Origin: Rotaria sordida
Lineage: Eukaryota; Rotifera; Eurotatoria; Philodinida; Philodinidae
Assembly: GCA_905250125.1 (NCBI GenBank)
Contig: CAJNOL010000607.1
Location: 1-64,000 of the forward strand
Length of the DNA: 64,000 nucleotides
Direction: 5' to 3'
The notes below the pieces were generated by a model. The model worked only from the letters and a program-made list of their open reading frames with translations. It was not told the DNA's origin and ran no database searches. The position numbers were made by a program, and so were the translations under genes. This document shows positions 23,155 to 34,311 of this stretch, in pieces (positions within the stretch are counted from its first letter, which is position 1; each line of letters starts with the position of its first letter).

Positions 23155-25184
23155 GCTTTTTTTTTTCGTTTTACCTAATAGAACAAGAAATTATATTTAA
23201 TAAAGAATCGGCTTTTTTTTGCTTTCTTTTTTCGTTTGTTATTTTTGATTTGATCAAACAAATTCAATTTCTCAGTTGAATCAAAATGAGAGAAACCTTT
23301 GAAATCTTTATCATTAATTATAAATATTCACTATATTAGAAATCTATTCTCTATTGATAAAAACAAATCAATCTATAATATAATATATATTATATTATAT
23401 TATAGGTTTTGAGAAATAAATTCATATTAGAGATCGAATATACATTATTGAGATTATTTTAAATATATTTATATCAAATTTGATTTTATTGAAAAAATCA
23501 TTGTTTATATATTGATTTGAAAGAAATTATTTCAAATTATATTTCCTTATAAAACATATTAATCGAGATATTATTTGTTGAACATATTCTTCGATAATAA
23601 TAAGAAAAAGTCTCTAGAGAAATCAAAAATTATTTGTTTTACTCAAAAAGAAAATGAATTTGAGAAGAAGCAATAGAAATTCTCCTAGTTTTTTATTCTC
23701 AATCTATCGATCTCGATTCTCATTAGAATATAGATTCAACTCATTTTTGACTAGTTTTAAAAAGGTTAACATTTATATAGAAATTCAGTTTGGACTAAAA
23801 TAATAGATTAACAAATAATCAAACAATATCATCGATTAGGAACGAAAACATTCATCTTTTATATACTAATAACACCGATATTCAACGTTTTTTTTTTGGA
23901 GACATTCTCAAGATTAGTTTTTTCGATAATTTAGTCAAAATTTTTAAATAAAATATAAATAAGATAAGAAAATATACTCTTTAACAGATTTGATTAGATT
24001 TTATAAAATCATCTTCGAACTCCACAACGTTTTATTATTCATCTTAATTAATTTTATCTTGTTGGTGTTACTCTATATTGATTTATAATATGTTATAGAT
24101 AAATGAGAATTAATCTTATTTTTAAAAAAAATCTGTGTTTTTGTTTTCGTTTTTTCTATTTATTATTTTATCTGAATGTTAATATAAAATTGAATCTTTA
24201 TTATATAAATAATTATTTATTAATATGATTAAATGAGAATTAATTGAAATAAATCTAAACAAATAATATATATGTTAACTAAATGATCAATCGAATAAAG
24301 ATAAGATATTTCAACTCTTGAGAGAGTCTCATATCTATTATCGACGATCGTTTATTGATTGAGTTCAATATTTAATTTGGAATAAAATTAAAAAAGAGGT
24401 TAGATCGAATAAGTAAAATATTGTTAATAATATTAACCGTTAAAAAATAATATTATTTTATTGAACTATATTCAAATTGATTTTATTTTAGTAAAATATC
24501 GAATAAGTCAATAAAATTCTTTTACTAATATATTTATTTCTATTCAATTTATTTTATTTAATCCATTAATATATTGATTATTGAAAATAATTCAATAGAC
24601 TTATTTCAAAATAAATCTCAATAATATATATACTTAATGAATAACCTTCGCTTTATAGATAAAACTCAATCAATTTCTATATTAATTTCTCTCTCGTTTG
24701 TTTTACTCTTCGATTGGTTTTTATCATAAATTATTTATCTTGATTTCTTCGAACGAATTTTTTTTTTATTTTATGAAATTCATTCCGTTTTTATATTAAA
24801 ATAAAGTGAAATATAAAATCTCGTCCGTTTATTTCTATAATATGAAAAAGTTCGATGATAGCTAATATATCGAATATTCTTATTTATATTAAACTGATTT
24901 TTGTCTACTCAAAATAATATATTTCAAACGGTTATTTGAAATCTAATTGATAAGATTTTTTTTATTTATTATATTATTATTATTATGGTAAATCTAACTC
25001 AACGATAATCTAAACCTTTTATTTTATAATTAGTTTTTCTAAAATAAATTAAATTGAAAATAATTATTCAATATTCAATATGTCAATCTGAAAAAGTTTA
25101 ATTAATAAATCGATAATTGAATAAATATAGAAATATTAAATATAATTATAGAATTCTAATCGATCCCCATATATTTATATATAC
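23155..25184. other. Non-coding AT-rich region
   Basis: Two kilobases without a supported exon. A short perfect AT palindrome (TATAATATAATATATATTAT type) sits near 23375-23405. Otherwise only A/T runs are seen. Confidence 0.55.
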
Positions 25185-25345
25185 AAGGCCGTAGGGAAGA
25201 GGGTGGCTGAGGGGGCTTTAGCCCCCCCTCAGGAGAAAAATTCCCTGGAGGGGGGTACGGGCACATTATTTCGGCCCAGCGGGAAAATTTTTTTGGCCAT
25301 GTTCAGCCCCCCCTCAGAAAATTTCTGGCTACGGGCCTGTATATA
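25185..25345. mobile_element. GC-rich MITE with GGCCGTAG ends
   Basis: A sharply GC-rich 160-bp island in AT-rich DNA. Ends are inverted: TACAAGGCCGTAG at the left, CTACGGGCCTGTA at the right, inside TATATA on both sides. The interior holds GGGGGCTTTAGCCCCCC and CAGCCCCCCCTCAG hairpin blocks. Composition and termini match the widespread animal MITE type whose ends read CAGGGCCGTAGCC. It is non-coding. Confidence 0.72.
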
Positions 25346-25935
25346 TAAATGATAATAAATAATTATTTTCTTTTTCGAAGATTTATTTTAATTTAAAATC
25401 GAAATAAATATGATTTTATTTTATTTTAATTCTTATTCAAACGATTTATTAATAATAATTATATTCTTGAAAACAAATTCAATAAAAAAAGGTTATCTTA
25501 AATCTAATAAGTCAATTAAATTATTTTATTAGAGATTAACCAAAGAGATTGACATAAACAAATATCTATCTTTAATAAAGACACTACTCGAGATATATAA
25601 TTGAAAACAATTTTTAATAGATCTCAATTATTATCGAGTTCATTTATGGAAAATTCTCTAACGTTTTTGTTTTTTATTTAATCATCCTTTCGTTTATCGA
25701 AAATGATATTAGTTTAATTATAGTTGAGAATATTATTCTTAAATATGGTTTAATCAGTAAAAATGGTGAAAGAATATCCTTATCTTTAATTAAATAATAA
25801 TCTTGATTAGTCGATCGATGGATTTTATCCTCTAATGTTTAAATAAAAACAATTATTTAATAGGATAGGACGATTAACAAATGTTCTAATATATATTCGA
25901 AATGGTAAATCTAAATAAATGTTGAAATATTTTTA

Positions 25936-26390
25936 GGGTGTGGGTGTGGGTGTGTAGAAGTAAGGCGTTCCACGACAAACGCTTGTTTTTGTCTTGCCGG
26001 GACTTCGTCAGGTGGATTCTCAAAGATATTATATCAAATTTATAATAATTCAAAGTAATATTATTATAAGTACACAAGAATTACTATGCATGATACAATA
26101 ATCTTATTATTACTATTGCACATTAAGTATATCTAAAAATGTAGAATTAACTATATATAATTCTTTTAAATAGAATATATATGTCCATATCTACTTAGAT
26201 ATATTTAATGTGCAATAGTAATAATAAGATTATTGTATCATACATAGTAATTCTTGTGTATTTATAATAATATTAATTTGAATTATTATAAATTTGACAT
26301 AATATCTTTGAGAATCCACCTGACGAAGTCCCGGCAAGACAGAAACAAGCGTTTGTCATGGAACGCCTTACTTCTACACCCACACCCACA
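25936..26390. mobile_element. Foldback element with GTGTGGG-repeat termini
   Basis: Inverted arms 25936-26130 and about 26200-26390 match closely. The outer ends are GGGTGTGGGTGTGGGTGTGT at the left and the complement CTACACCCACACCCACA at the right, followed inward by AGAAGTAAGGCGTTCC. The terminal units equal the TGTGGG repeat reported for bdelloid telomeres. The spacer of about 70 bp is AT-rich. No coding capacity. No clear target duplication. Confidence 0.78.
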
Positions 26391-26689
26391 AGTAAGGTTC
26401 ATCGACATTGAAAGTCGATTCACTGGGCCCTAGACTGACGGAATGATGACACAGATGTCCCTATGTTTTTTAATAAAAATGAATTCTGTTCAATGATGAG
26501 TTTTGGGCAAATCATTGATATTTGCAAAATGTTGTATATTATATACTAAAGATATATTCAAACAGTTGACATAAAATATTCCAAGATGCCAATGTATATG
26601 ATAAAGCATATGAGTTAGTTGATACTAAGGACTAGCAATGCTTATTTATCCCATAGCACTAGTCATTTCTAATACGGATCTAGCTAGTG

Positions 26690-27155
26690 GTGACACAGAC
26701 ACGCTCATTCAGTAGATAAGAATGATCAACTGTGCCATAGAAATGATTCATTGCACCGTAGAAACTGAGTTGAGCCACATGAATCGTCACTTATGCCAAA
26801 ATAAATGGTCAGTTTTACCATGACTCACGATGCTTTGCACTACAGCAACAGTCACTTGTACCACGATTATAGTACTTTGTACTATCACAACGGTCACTTG
26901 CACCATAAAAATGGTCATTTGTATCGCGACCCATGGTGCTTTGTACCATGACAACGGTCAATTGTACCATGAAAATGATACTTTGCACCATCACAATTAT
27001 CACTTGTACCGCGACTTTGGTATTTTCTGGCATCAATATGCTTACTTGTACTACGACTCTCGTACTTTGTACCATGACAACAGCAGCGTCTACCGCGACT
27101 AATGGTACTTTCTACCATGACAATGGTCACTTGTACCACGACTATGGTATTTATA
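26690..27155. repeat. Degenerate 21-bp minisatellite
   Basis: Tandem, diverged copies of a 21-bp unit close to TTGTACCATGACAACGGTCA occupy about 26720-27155, with weaker copies beginning near 26690. Because 21 is divisible by three, several frames stay open on both strands (26815-27169), giving spurious repetitive ORFs. Units alternate between ATGA.AA.GG and GCGACT cores. No evidence of a gene. Confidence 0.8.
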
Positions 27156-27169
27156 AAGGTTAGAATCAT

Positions 27170-27552
27170 GTAATTACATGATAAATTTATGTAGGAGCAT
27201 ATTACTAGATTGTCAAGAATTTATATCCTATTCCATTTATAATTTATATACATAAATAACTATACACAGAAAAAAGGCTCGAATCATTATTAGGTTGTTA
27301 GGGTTTTAAATGTCAGATATATCTCAAAAAAAGTAAATGAGGTACTTCCGATTCTAGTGCAAATGAAAATTTAATCCAATTTTCTATTCGATCCTTAAAT
27401 TTCAACACTTTTCGTGACATTTTTTTTTATTGTAAAATAATTGATGGAGATATAAGTATAGATAATACAGACTAATGATGTATCGAATGAAAGCAAATAC
27501 AAACAGAATAGATGCAGTAACTATATAGTCATTTTAGGAAAGTGAAGAATAG
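27170..27552. other. Non-coding spacer
   Basis: Between the minisatellite and the following exon I see no supported coding frame or structured repeat. Confidence 0.5.
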
Positions 27553-27948
27553 CGAATTGTTTTTCTGTTCATCGATCAACTTATTATGATTGGTATAATC
27601 AACAAAACAATCATCCACAAAACAAAGCACTATCTTATTCTATTTACAAATTAGTTTTTCGTGATCATAAATTTTATTTGTTTTCTGGATATAAAGAATT
27701 TGATTTTTGTCTTTGTTTATTATAATATTACATGTATTTTCAAATTATCTTAGATGACTAATGTTGATCTTTCACCAACATCAAGAGATGATGACGTTAT
27801 TATTGATATATCTTCATCAACAACAGAAGAAATCAATAGAGAACAATTAAAATTAAAGTTTCGATTAGCACTTATTGATGATGTTGACAATAAAAAAACA
27901 AGTGAAATAAAAGCCAAAAGTGATCCCGATATACCTTCGTCAATATAA
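27553..27948 (+). CDS. Possible last two exons of an unidentified gene
   Basis: Exon 27553-27653 (after TAG) encodes NCFSVHRSTYYDWYNQQNNH and so on, and joins in phase over a 100-bp intron (GTTTTT...CTTAG) to 27754-27948, which encodes an acidic Ser/Asp-rich tail (SRDDDVIIDISSSTTEEINR...DPDIPSSI) ending in TAA. Codon use resembles the other genes. No family is recognised and upstream exons run into the minisatellite region. The end overlaps the last recognisable DMAP1 exon on the other strand by 14 bp, so the two genes converge tail to tail, or a rearrangement joined them. Confidence 0.35.
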
Positions 27949-29063
27949 TTGATGATCGTCTTGATGGTGATGAACCAGTACGTTGTATCGAATTATTTGT
28001 TGTTGTTGTTATTATATTTTGATCTTGTTGTTGAACAAATTTTTCTACATCATGTCATATAATACGTTCACGTTCTTTACGTTCATTTTCAATACGTTTT
28101 AATTCATTCATTAAATATAATTCTTCTTCTTCCTAAAAGTAAAAAATTTTTAATAACAAATATCTCAGAATGTTATTTTTTATTTACTTCAGCTTTTGTA
28201 CGACTTAATAATTTATTTAATTGTTCTTTACGTCGACGTTCATGTGCAGCATCAAAATTATATTTATCTGTATGACGTTTTGTTCGAATCTAATAAGATT
28301 TTTATTATTATAAAAGAAAAATTTGTGTTAAAAATACTTACATATTCAAGTGTACTACATATTGTATAATATCTTTCTTTTAAATCTTCAATAGATCTAT
28401 CAGAATACAAAATATTATTTCATCTATCACGAATAATTAAAAATTTTAATTCAAATCGTCGACATAAATCAAATAAAACATCTGTTTCAGTAGGTGTCCA
28501 ATTTTTATCTTGTAAATATTGTTCATATTCATTATCTGTATATGTAATAACATCAACATTTTTATTAAATTTTGCAAATGGATATTCTTATATTGGTTCA
28601 TCAATATTTAATTTATGTTGCCAATGATAAAGAATAAATGTATCAGTTGTACTACGAGCAGAATTTGTAAATGGTGTCCATTGCCATGAACGAACTTTCA
28701 TTGATGAATGTTTTATCCATTTAGCATAAGAATTTCCACCAGATTTTGTAACAGTTGGAACTATTGGAACACTTTCACTGAATATAAAAAAAAACAAAAA
28801 GATTTATGAAGATATTTCTTTCTTATTTACCGATCATCTTGTGCAATTAAACTCCATACTTCACGTTTCATACCTTCCGGTCGACGAATATTTTTCTTTG
28901 GACCTTTTTTCTAATAAAAAAAAAAAAATGATTCAATTATTTCGAGAGATTAAAAGAAGAAGATAAATACCTTTTCACGTATAATTTCATCTTTATTTGC
29001 TGATCCTCGATTTTTTGGTGTAATAGCATCAGAAAGAATATCAAGTACCTCTGCATTTGCCAT
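27935..29063 (-). pseudogene. DMAP1: DMAP1 homologue, C-terminus missing, three in-frame stops
   Basis: DMAP1 (Swc4) is a nuclear subunit of the NuA4/TIP60 and SRCAP chromatin complexes. Five exons join in exact phase: 28971-29063 (MANAEVLDILSDAITPK), 28831-28910 (RRPEGMKREVWSLI), 28342-28777 (SWQWTPFTNSAR, YPFAKFNK, WTPTETDVLFDLCRRFEL, the SANT-like DAMP1 domain, IEDLKERYYTIC), 28188-28289 (FDAAHERRRKEQLNKL) and 27935-28132 (ELYLMNELKRIENERKERER). There is no frameshift, but TAA lies at 28590-28588, and TGA at 28422-28420 (IIRDR-x-NN) and 28057-28055 (RERII-x-HDVEK). About 300 residues are present against about 470 in vertebrates; the C-terminal domain is absent past a GTATAT donor at 27934. 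Either a young pseudogene or a gene whose TGAs are recoded. It lies 138 bp downstream of the CTR9 stop, same strand. Confidence 0.85.
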
Positions 29064-29201
29064 ATTTATATTTATTTAATCTGAAATATATCAAACATAA
29101 ATGAATCTTGTTAAACTCAATATATTGTCTTTAAACATGAAAAAAGAAAAGAAAATGTACAAGAAACAATTAATATCTAATGATGTTTAAAGAAAGAAAT
29201 G

Positions 29202-30855
29202 TTAATCTTCATCATCACTGACGTCAATATCTTCAGGTGCTTTCTCTTCTTCTTCTTCTTCTTGTCCGTCATCTTCAGCATTTTCTTCATTACCTTCTTC
29301 TTGTTCATCTTCAGCAGCTGCCGATCTAAAAGAAAAACAAATAAAATAATTTCGATATGAATGAGACTAGACTTTACCCTTCATTATTATCTTCAACTTC
29401 TTCTCCTTCTTCTTCTTCAGCTGGTGGAATTGTTGGTCAAGATGATTCATTATCTGATTCATCTTCACTACTTGAAATAGTTGCTTTTGATTTATATCGA
29501 CCAGTTGATTCAGATTGTCGATGAGATATCTGTAAAAATAAATAAATAAAACATTTTTCTTATTAAATAAATACAAGAACATATATACTTTTGATGAACT
29601 TAAACGTTTCGATCGACATGTCTAAAAGAAAACAAAAAAAGTCAAAATAATAAATGAAATATGTATTATTTTTTTTACTGTTTTTTTTCAATGTTAATTT
29701 TCGTTTATATTTATCATCATTTTCACTTTGATTATCATCTAATTCATTATCAGATAATTGTTGTTCATTATCTTGAGATATATCATCATCATTAGTTGTT
29801 ATTCTATTTCATCGTTTTTTCTTTTTTCTACGTTTATTTGTTTCAATATTTTCATTTTCACTATCATTACGTACAATTATTTTTCGTTTTCTATTGAAAA
29901 TATAAAAAACAGTTTTCATTTGTTTTTTTTATCATTTTAAAAATGAATTTATTTCAATGATTTTCTTTCACGTTTTTCTTCATCATCATAAGTTTTTTTT
30001 TGATCGTTTTCTTTGTGCTTTTTCTGTATTTGTAATAAGATCAGCTGTATCATTAATAAATTCTTCTTCTTCATTATGTTTTTGTCTCTATTTAAATAAG
30101 ATTTTAATAAAAAAAAAAAAAATAATGAAAATATACTTTTCTAGTTCCACCAGTTGATCGTTGACTTTTCTCTATTGTAATCTGTGATTCAGCAGCTGTT
30201 AATAAATTTTTTGTACGTTCAACAAATTCTTGACGTTTTTCATGTTCTATTCGTCTTTTTTCATCTTCTTTTATCCGTCGTTCTTCCTAAAAATAAATTA
30301 TGAAATCTTTTTTCTTTTTAATAAATAATTTCTTACCACTTCTTGTAATTGTTTTTCACGTAATTTTCTTCTTTCTTCATCTTGTTTTCTTCGTACAATT
30401 TGTTCTTCTTCATCTTTTTTTCTTGCACGAATTTCATGATAAGTTGATTGTGATAATAAATCCGAACATTGTTGAGCTTCTTGTAATGTTTGATTTAAAA
30501 CAATACGATGTGGATCACCATGTTCACCAAGCCATGTAAATGTTCTTTTGTAAAACAAAAAAGAATTTATTTTTAAAAATAAATTTTTTTGTTTTTACTT
30601 TTGTGCAATTTTAAGTTGATCAATTGCTTGAAGAACAAAAGTTAATGTTGAATTTTCATCTTTTAATATTTCTTGTGCTAATTTTTGTTGTATTATATAT
30701 TACTGTTAAATCATGTGATGCAACACGTCGAGCATTTAATAATGCATTATGTGCTTCACGTAAACGATTACCTTTAACTAATGCACGTGCTAAATATGTT
30801 AATACTTCAACATTATATTTATAAAATTTTTTTAAACAATTTTCATATTCAGTTT
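29202..30855 (-). pseudogene. CTR9: CTR9 (Paf1 complex) 3' fragment with lesions
   Basis: CTR9 is the TPR scaffold of the RNA polymerase II-associated Paf1 complex. Exons: 30599-30855 (last TPR: CLKKFYKYNVEVLTYLARAL), 30337-30544 (RTFTWLGEHGDP, QCSDLLSQSTYHEIRARKKD), 30137-30286, 29972-30087, 29679-29890, a 33-bp microexon 29589-29621, 29378-29529 (YKSKATISSSEDESDNESS) and 29202-29325 (acidic tail, TAA). The order matches the human C-terminal region. Lesions: a deletion with frame loss after LTVIYN near 30690, a T9 (A9) tract at 29993-30001 one base longer than the natural frame wants, a phase misfit at the 29679 donor, and TGA at 29811-29809 and 29439-29437. The first roughly 700 residues are missing upstream of 30855. 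A decaying fragment is the simplest reading. Confidence 0.82.
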
Positions 30856-31738
30856 CTGAAAAAATACACTTCGAGGATAAAGTTTCTCATAGTATTACGC
30901 GAAAAATAATATTATCTGTACCATTATACAACCATAAATAACCTTTACTAGGACAATTTTCTTGAATTTTGTCAATAGAATATGCTATTATATGGTAATA
31001 GATCAGAAATGGAATATATACTGGTAAAATCGCGAAACAATTTTCTGCTATAAACCTCTATTGATATATTTTCCAAGGCTAATCCGTTTGCCATGAAAAC
31101 AACTATTCCTACAGAACTTTTCTCACTGAATTATTCTTACAATGTTTTAAGTCAAGAACTCATAGGTCACCATTTCTGTTCCATAGTATCGGTATTCCTA
31201 TTTGATTCATGAGAAGGAAACAAACCCAGTTATATATATCAGAAGACCTATTTCTACAAGGAACTTCTTCAACCTGATTCTACAGTTCATTGATAGAAAG
31301 CAATCAAATGATCACATGTGGGAACAGTGAAATCCAGAAATTAGATGTCATAAAAAACACCACTAACGTTGTTGATAACGACATATTACTTTCTTATTCC
31401 CAGTGACAAAACATTTAAATGATTCGTTTCTTTTTTTCTTATACATATGGTAAAGAAACTTTTTTTATTTTTATTCCCAAAATGAACGCTTAACATGTAT
31501 AAATGAAATAAACAGTCAATTTCATCGATGAACATTAAACATTCTAAGCGAAGTACAGATGGATCAGATGTAGAACATAAAATGAAGAAATAGAAGCATA
31601 ACAAAATAGTTTGAATTATTTCATTTTGTTGTCAACGCAATTTACGTTGACACAACTTTTCGATCTAATATGGTTTTTTGCTCCGCAGAATTGGCATGTC
31701 TAAAACAGTCATAACAAGATCATAACAAAACATGAAAT
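30856..31738. other. Non-coding sequence where CTR9 exons would be expected
   Basis: The remaining CTR9 TPR exons should follow here on the minus strand but no such coding sequence is visible. The short frame at 31386-31604 has no splice partner or family. Confidence 0.5.
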
Positions 31739-33906
31739 TCACTTTACTTTGTAAACAACACCATCAGCTTCCGTTTGGTTATAAAAACCAACTCCCATTG
31801 GCATATATTGTGAATAAGGATGATGAATAAATCGATCATTAGTTTGTGCCGAATGAAATTGACCCCGATCTTGATATGGATTTGTAACAAATGTTGGTAG
31901 CATAGCAGCACCAAATTTTTGTTGTGATGTAGCAGTAAATCTTTCTTCTTGTGGTGCAGCAAAAAAGCTTTGTTGTGGTTGTGTAGGAGCGTATGTTTGT
32001 TGTGGTGGTGTAGGAGCGTATGTTTGTTGTGATGGTGTAGCAGCAAATGTTTGTTGTGGTTGATAATAATTGTTAGGAGCATTGCTAATGCTTGGTCCTG
32101 TAATTGTTGGATTGGCCGTAATGTTGTTGGTTATTGGTGCTTGTGGTGGTGAAATCTATTCAAAGCAAAAATATATATTATTATGAGTCTACATCCTTAT
32201 CACATCTTATATTCTCAAACCCTGAATAGCAAGAGTGAAAGAGACAATCAAACAAAAGAAAATAGCACAAAAGCCAATTGAGAAAATGACTCAGCTATTT
32301 AGCTGATGGAATCCTGGACGTAATTTTTCATGCGATCTGGACTCATGAAACAAAATAAATAATCTCGTTTTTCTCTATCTTATTTCATGAACAGTGATAC
32401 AACACTTATTTCTTGTGAAAAAAGTTATCTCTATATTTTGAATATACTAGTTTTCTTGTTTCTTCGAATTTTATTGTCCGTCTATTTTGGTGATTTGTAG
32501 AATGTTTTCTAACCGATGATCATCTCGTTACCATGCAAAACATTGCCTTGAAATATGGATTAATTTGTCTACGGCTCACTATGCTATGAAAAAGTTGCGC
32601 AACAAATTCTACCAATCAAAACTATTTGAGAACTACGAATCGATCAAACTCTCCATTAAAGCATTCTAGTCATATCTAATCACACCTTTCTCCCTGCAGA
32701 TCAATTTCGTAAATATGAAACAATTTTATACGATCAGATACCGAGAAATTTTCATCATGGTAATCAATGCATTTACCTGTAAAAATCAGAAATCTCAAAT
32801 TGAACTTTCTATTGTATAATTGCTATTGTATAATTGCCACAAACGTATTCACGGCGGATATTCAACAGTTGTAGCAATTATAATGCCCAGTCACTATCAA
32901 CAACTTATTCTAATCGTTAAAGCGAATTTTTCGAAAACGTTTAATCTTGTAACATGCATGGAAAAGTGCACTTTGAGGAGGAAAATAAGACTGGGTAATA
33001 ATAAGGAAGCAGAAATATTTGCTTACTGTTATGTATATATGGAAGTTCATCTTGTTTTCGTCGATGTGTTCATATTCACGGAAAAAAGCTAGTATATATA
33101 GAAGCGCACAAAGTCATCCTTTTTTTTGTGTTTATCCCTTTGTTCGCACACAACTGACTAGACGAAAGAATGAATAAAAGGAAGTGTCAAGCATAAACGA
33201 CGGGCATTGCTATGATTCATATATACAGGATAGGGGTAAAAAAGATAGTTCGATTCAATTTTTTTTCATATGCGTGGTGGTCATTATCTGTTCATTATGA
33301 AACAAAAAGAGATTACTTACCGTATATGCAGCTACCATTTGTTTCAATTGATTAAATGAATTCATCATTACCTACAATGTAATATCTGATTAAGTGATAT
33401 GTTACTTCAATTATCTTACTTGGATACAGCGAATTTGATACATGTAAATACCACCAAGTTGAACGAAGTTGTTTACATGTACATCGAATGTCGACCATGT
33501 TATCTAAAGTAACACGAAAAGTATTTTTTTTTCAAAAAAATATATTTCATTGTTTACATAGGGTTGAGCATATGATGGTAATGTAAATTTTTTTTTCTTC
33601 ATCTTTATCGTCGGCACGTAATGCTTTACATACATTTTCAAGATCAATGAATAATTGATCGACTGTTGTATTGTAATTCTGGACAATATGTTTAATATCT
33701 TCACTTTCAACTAGAACAATGAAAATTAGTTAGTTTATGATTTTGAAGTATGACTCACCAAAGTCGGTCCAACAGTTGTCAGTACTTGTTTGAGAAGAGA
33801 TCGTGATATATTGATTATTTGGTTGATAAGCCCATTCGACGAACACAAACGCTAATTGTGAAGTGTTTTTGTCGATAAAATGGAGATGATATTGGTGAAT
33901 AGACAT
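31739..33906 (-). CDS. Unrecognised protein with helical middle and Q/P-rich tail
   Basis: Five exons: 33759-33906 (ATG, MSIHQYHLHFIDKNTSQLAF), 33558-33710, 33420-33503 (ITWSTFDVHVNNFVQLGG), 33321-33371 and 31739-32155, ending in TGA; about 283 residues. The N-terminal 50 residues look like beta strands (FVFVEWAYQP, YITISSQTST), followed by a helix (IKHIVQNYNTTVDQLFIDLE) and a C-terminal tail with repeats of PQQTYAPT and a final GVGFYNQTEADGVVYK. Phases close everywhere except exon 2, where T9 at 33588-33596 (A9 in the gene) is one base too long for the frame that continues into exon 3. The last intron is 1.15 kb. The stop is one of two TGA stops in the window; a TAG follows 11 codons later. 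Start lies 405 bp from a divergent gene. Family unknown. Confidence 0.62.
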
Positions 33907-34311
33907 TCGTGTAGAGCAACCTTACAAATAATGACGAAGAATACGTTGAAGATGTAACAAGTAGAAAGAAAACAATTTAGTAAAGAATGATATTGTTTCG
34001 AAGCAAATTTTTCTTTCGTCGTTATCGTTCTGCTGCATGTACACGTGCACTTGTGTATAAACATGATTCTGTTCATATACTATGTGTAGAGCTATTAGAG
34101 GAAGAAAAAGAATCTAGTTAAATTGTTAAAGATAGTGATGGTGATGGCCATGTCGTTGTTTCGATTTAAAAAATCGATGCTATTGATAGAGCAAATTGTC
34201 ACGAGTGAGAGAAAAATCCGAGAATAATCACACTGAATTATTCTTACATCAAAAAGAATTTTTGTATATAAGAAAGAAATGTTTATTTTCTGATAATTAT
34301 CAATTGTTTCA
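33907..34311. promoter_or_regulatory. Probable shared promoter between divergent genes
   Basis: 405 bp separate the ATG of the minus-strand gene (33906) from the ATG of the plus-strand gene (34312), so both promoters must lie here or overlap. No canonical box stands out. Inferred from gene arrangement only. Confidence 0.4.

Noticed and set aside
26815..27169. Four overlapping ORFs on both strands with repeats like MVQSTIVMVQ and TLYHDNGQLYHD
   Set aside because: All derive from the 21-bp minisatellite; a period divisible by three keeps frames open.
29367..29582. Minus-strand ORF with IDNLNQLVDINQKQL
   Set aside because: Out-of-frame shadow of the CTR9 exon encoding YKSKATISSSEDESDNE.
29972..30001. 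Three consecutive TGA codons in CTR9 as possible Trp-Trp-Trp
   Set aside because: They appear only because of the A9 run; the alternative frame gives the natural acidic YDDEEK segment, so they were not counted in the TGA tally.
31744..32082. 112-codon minus-strand ORF rich in HHNKHTLLHH
   Set aside because: It is the wrong frame of the terminal exon of the 31.7-kb gene; the correct frame gives the PQQTYAPT tail.
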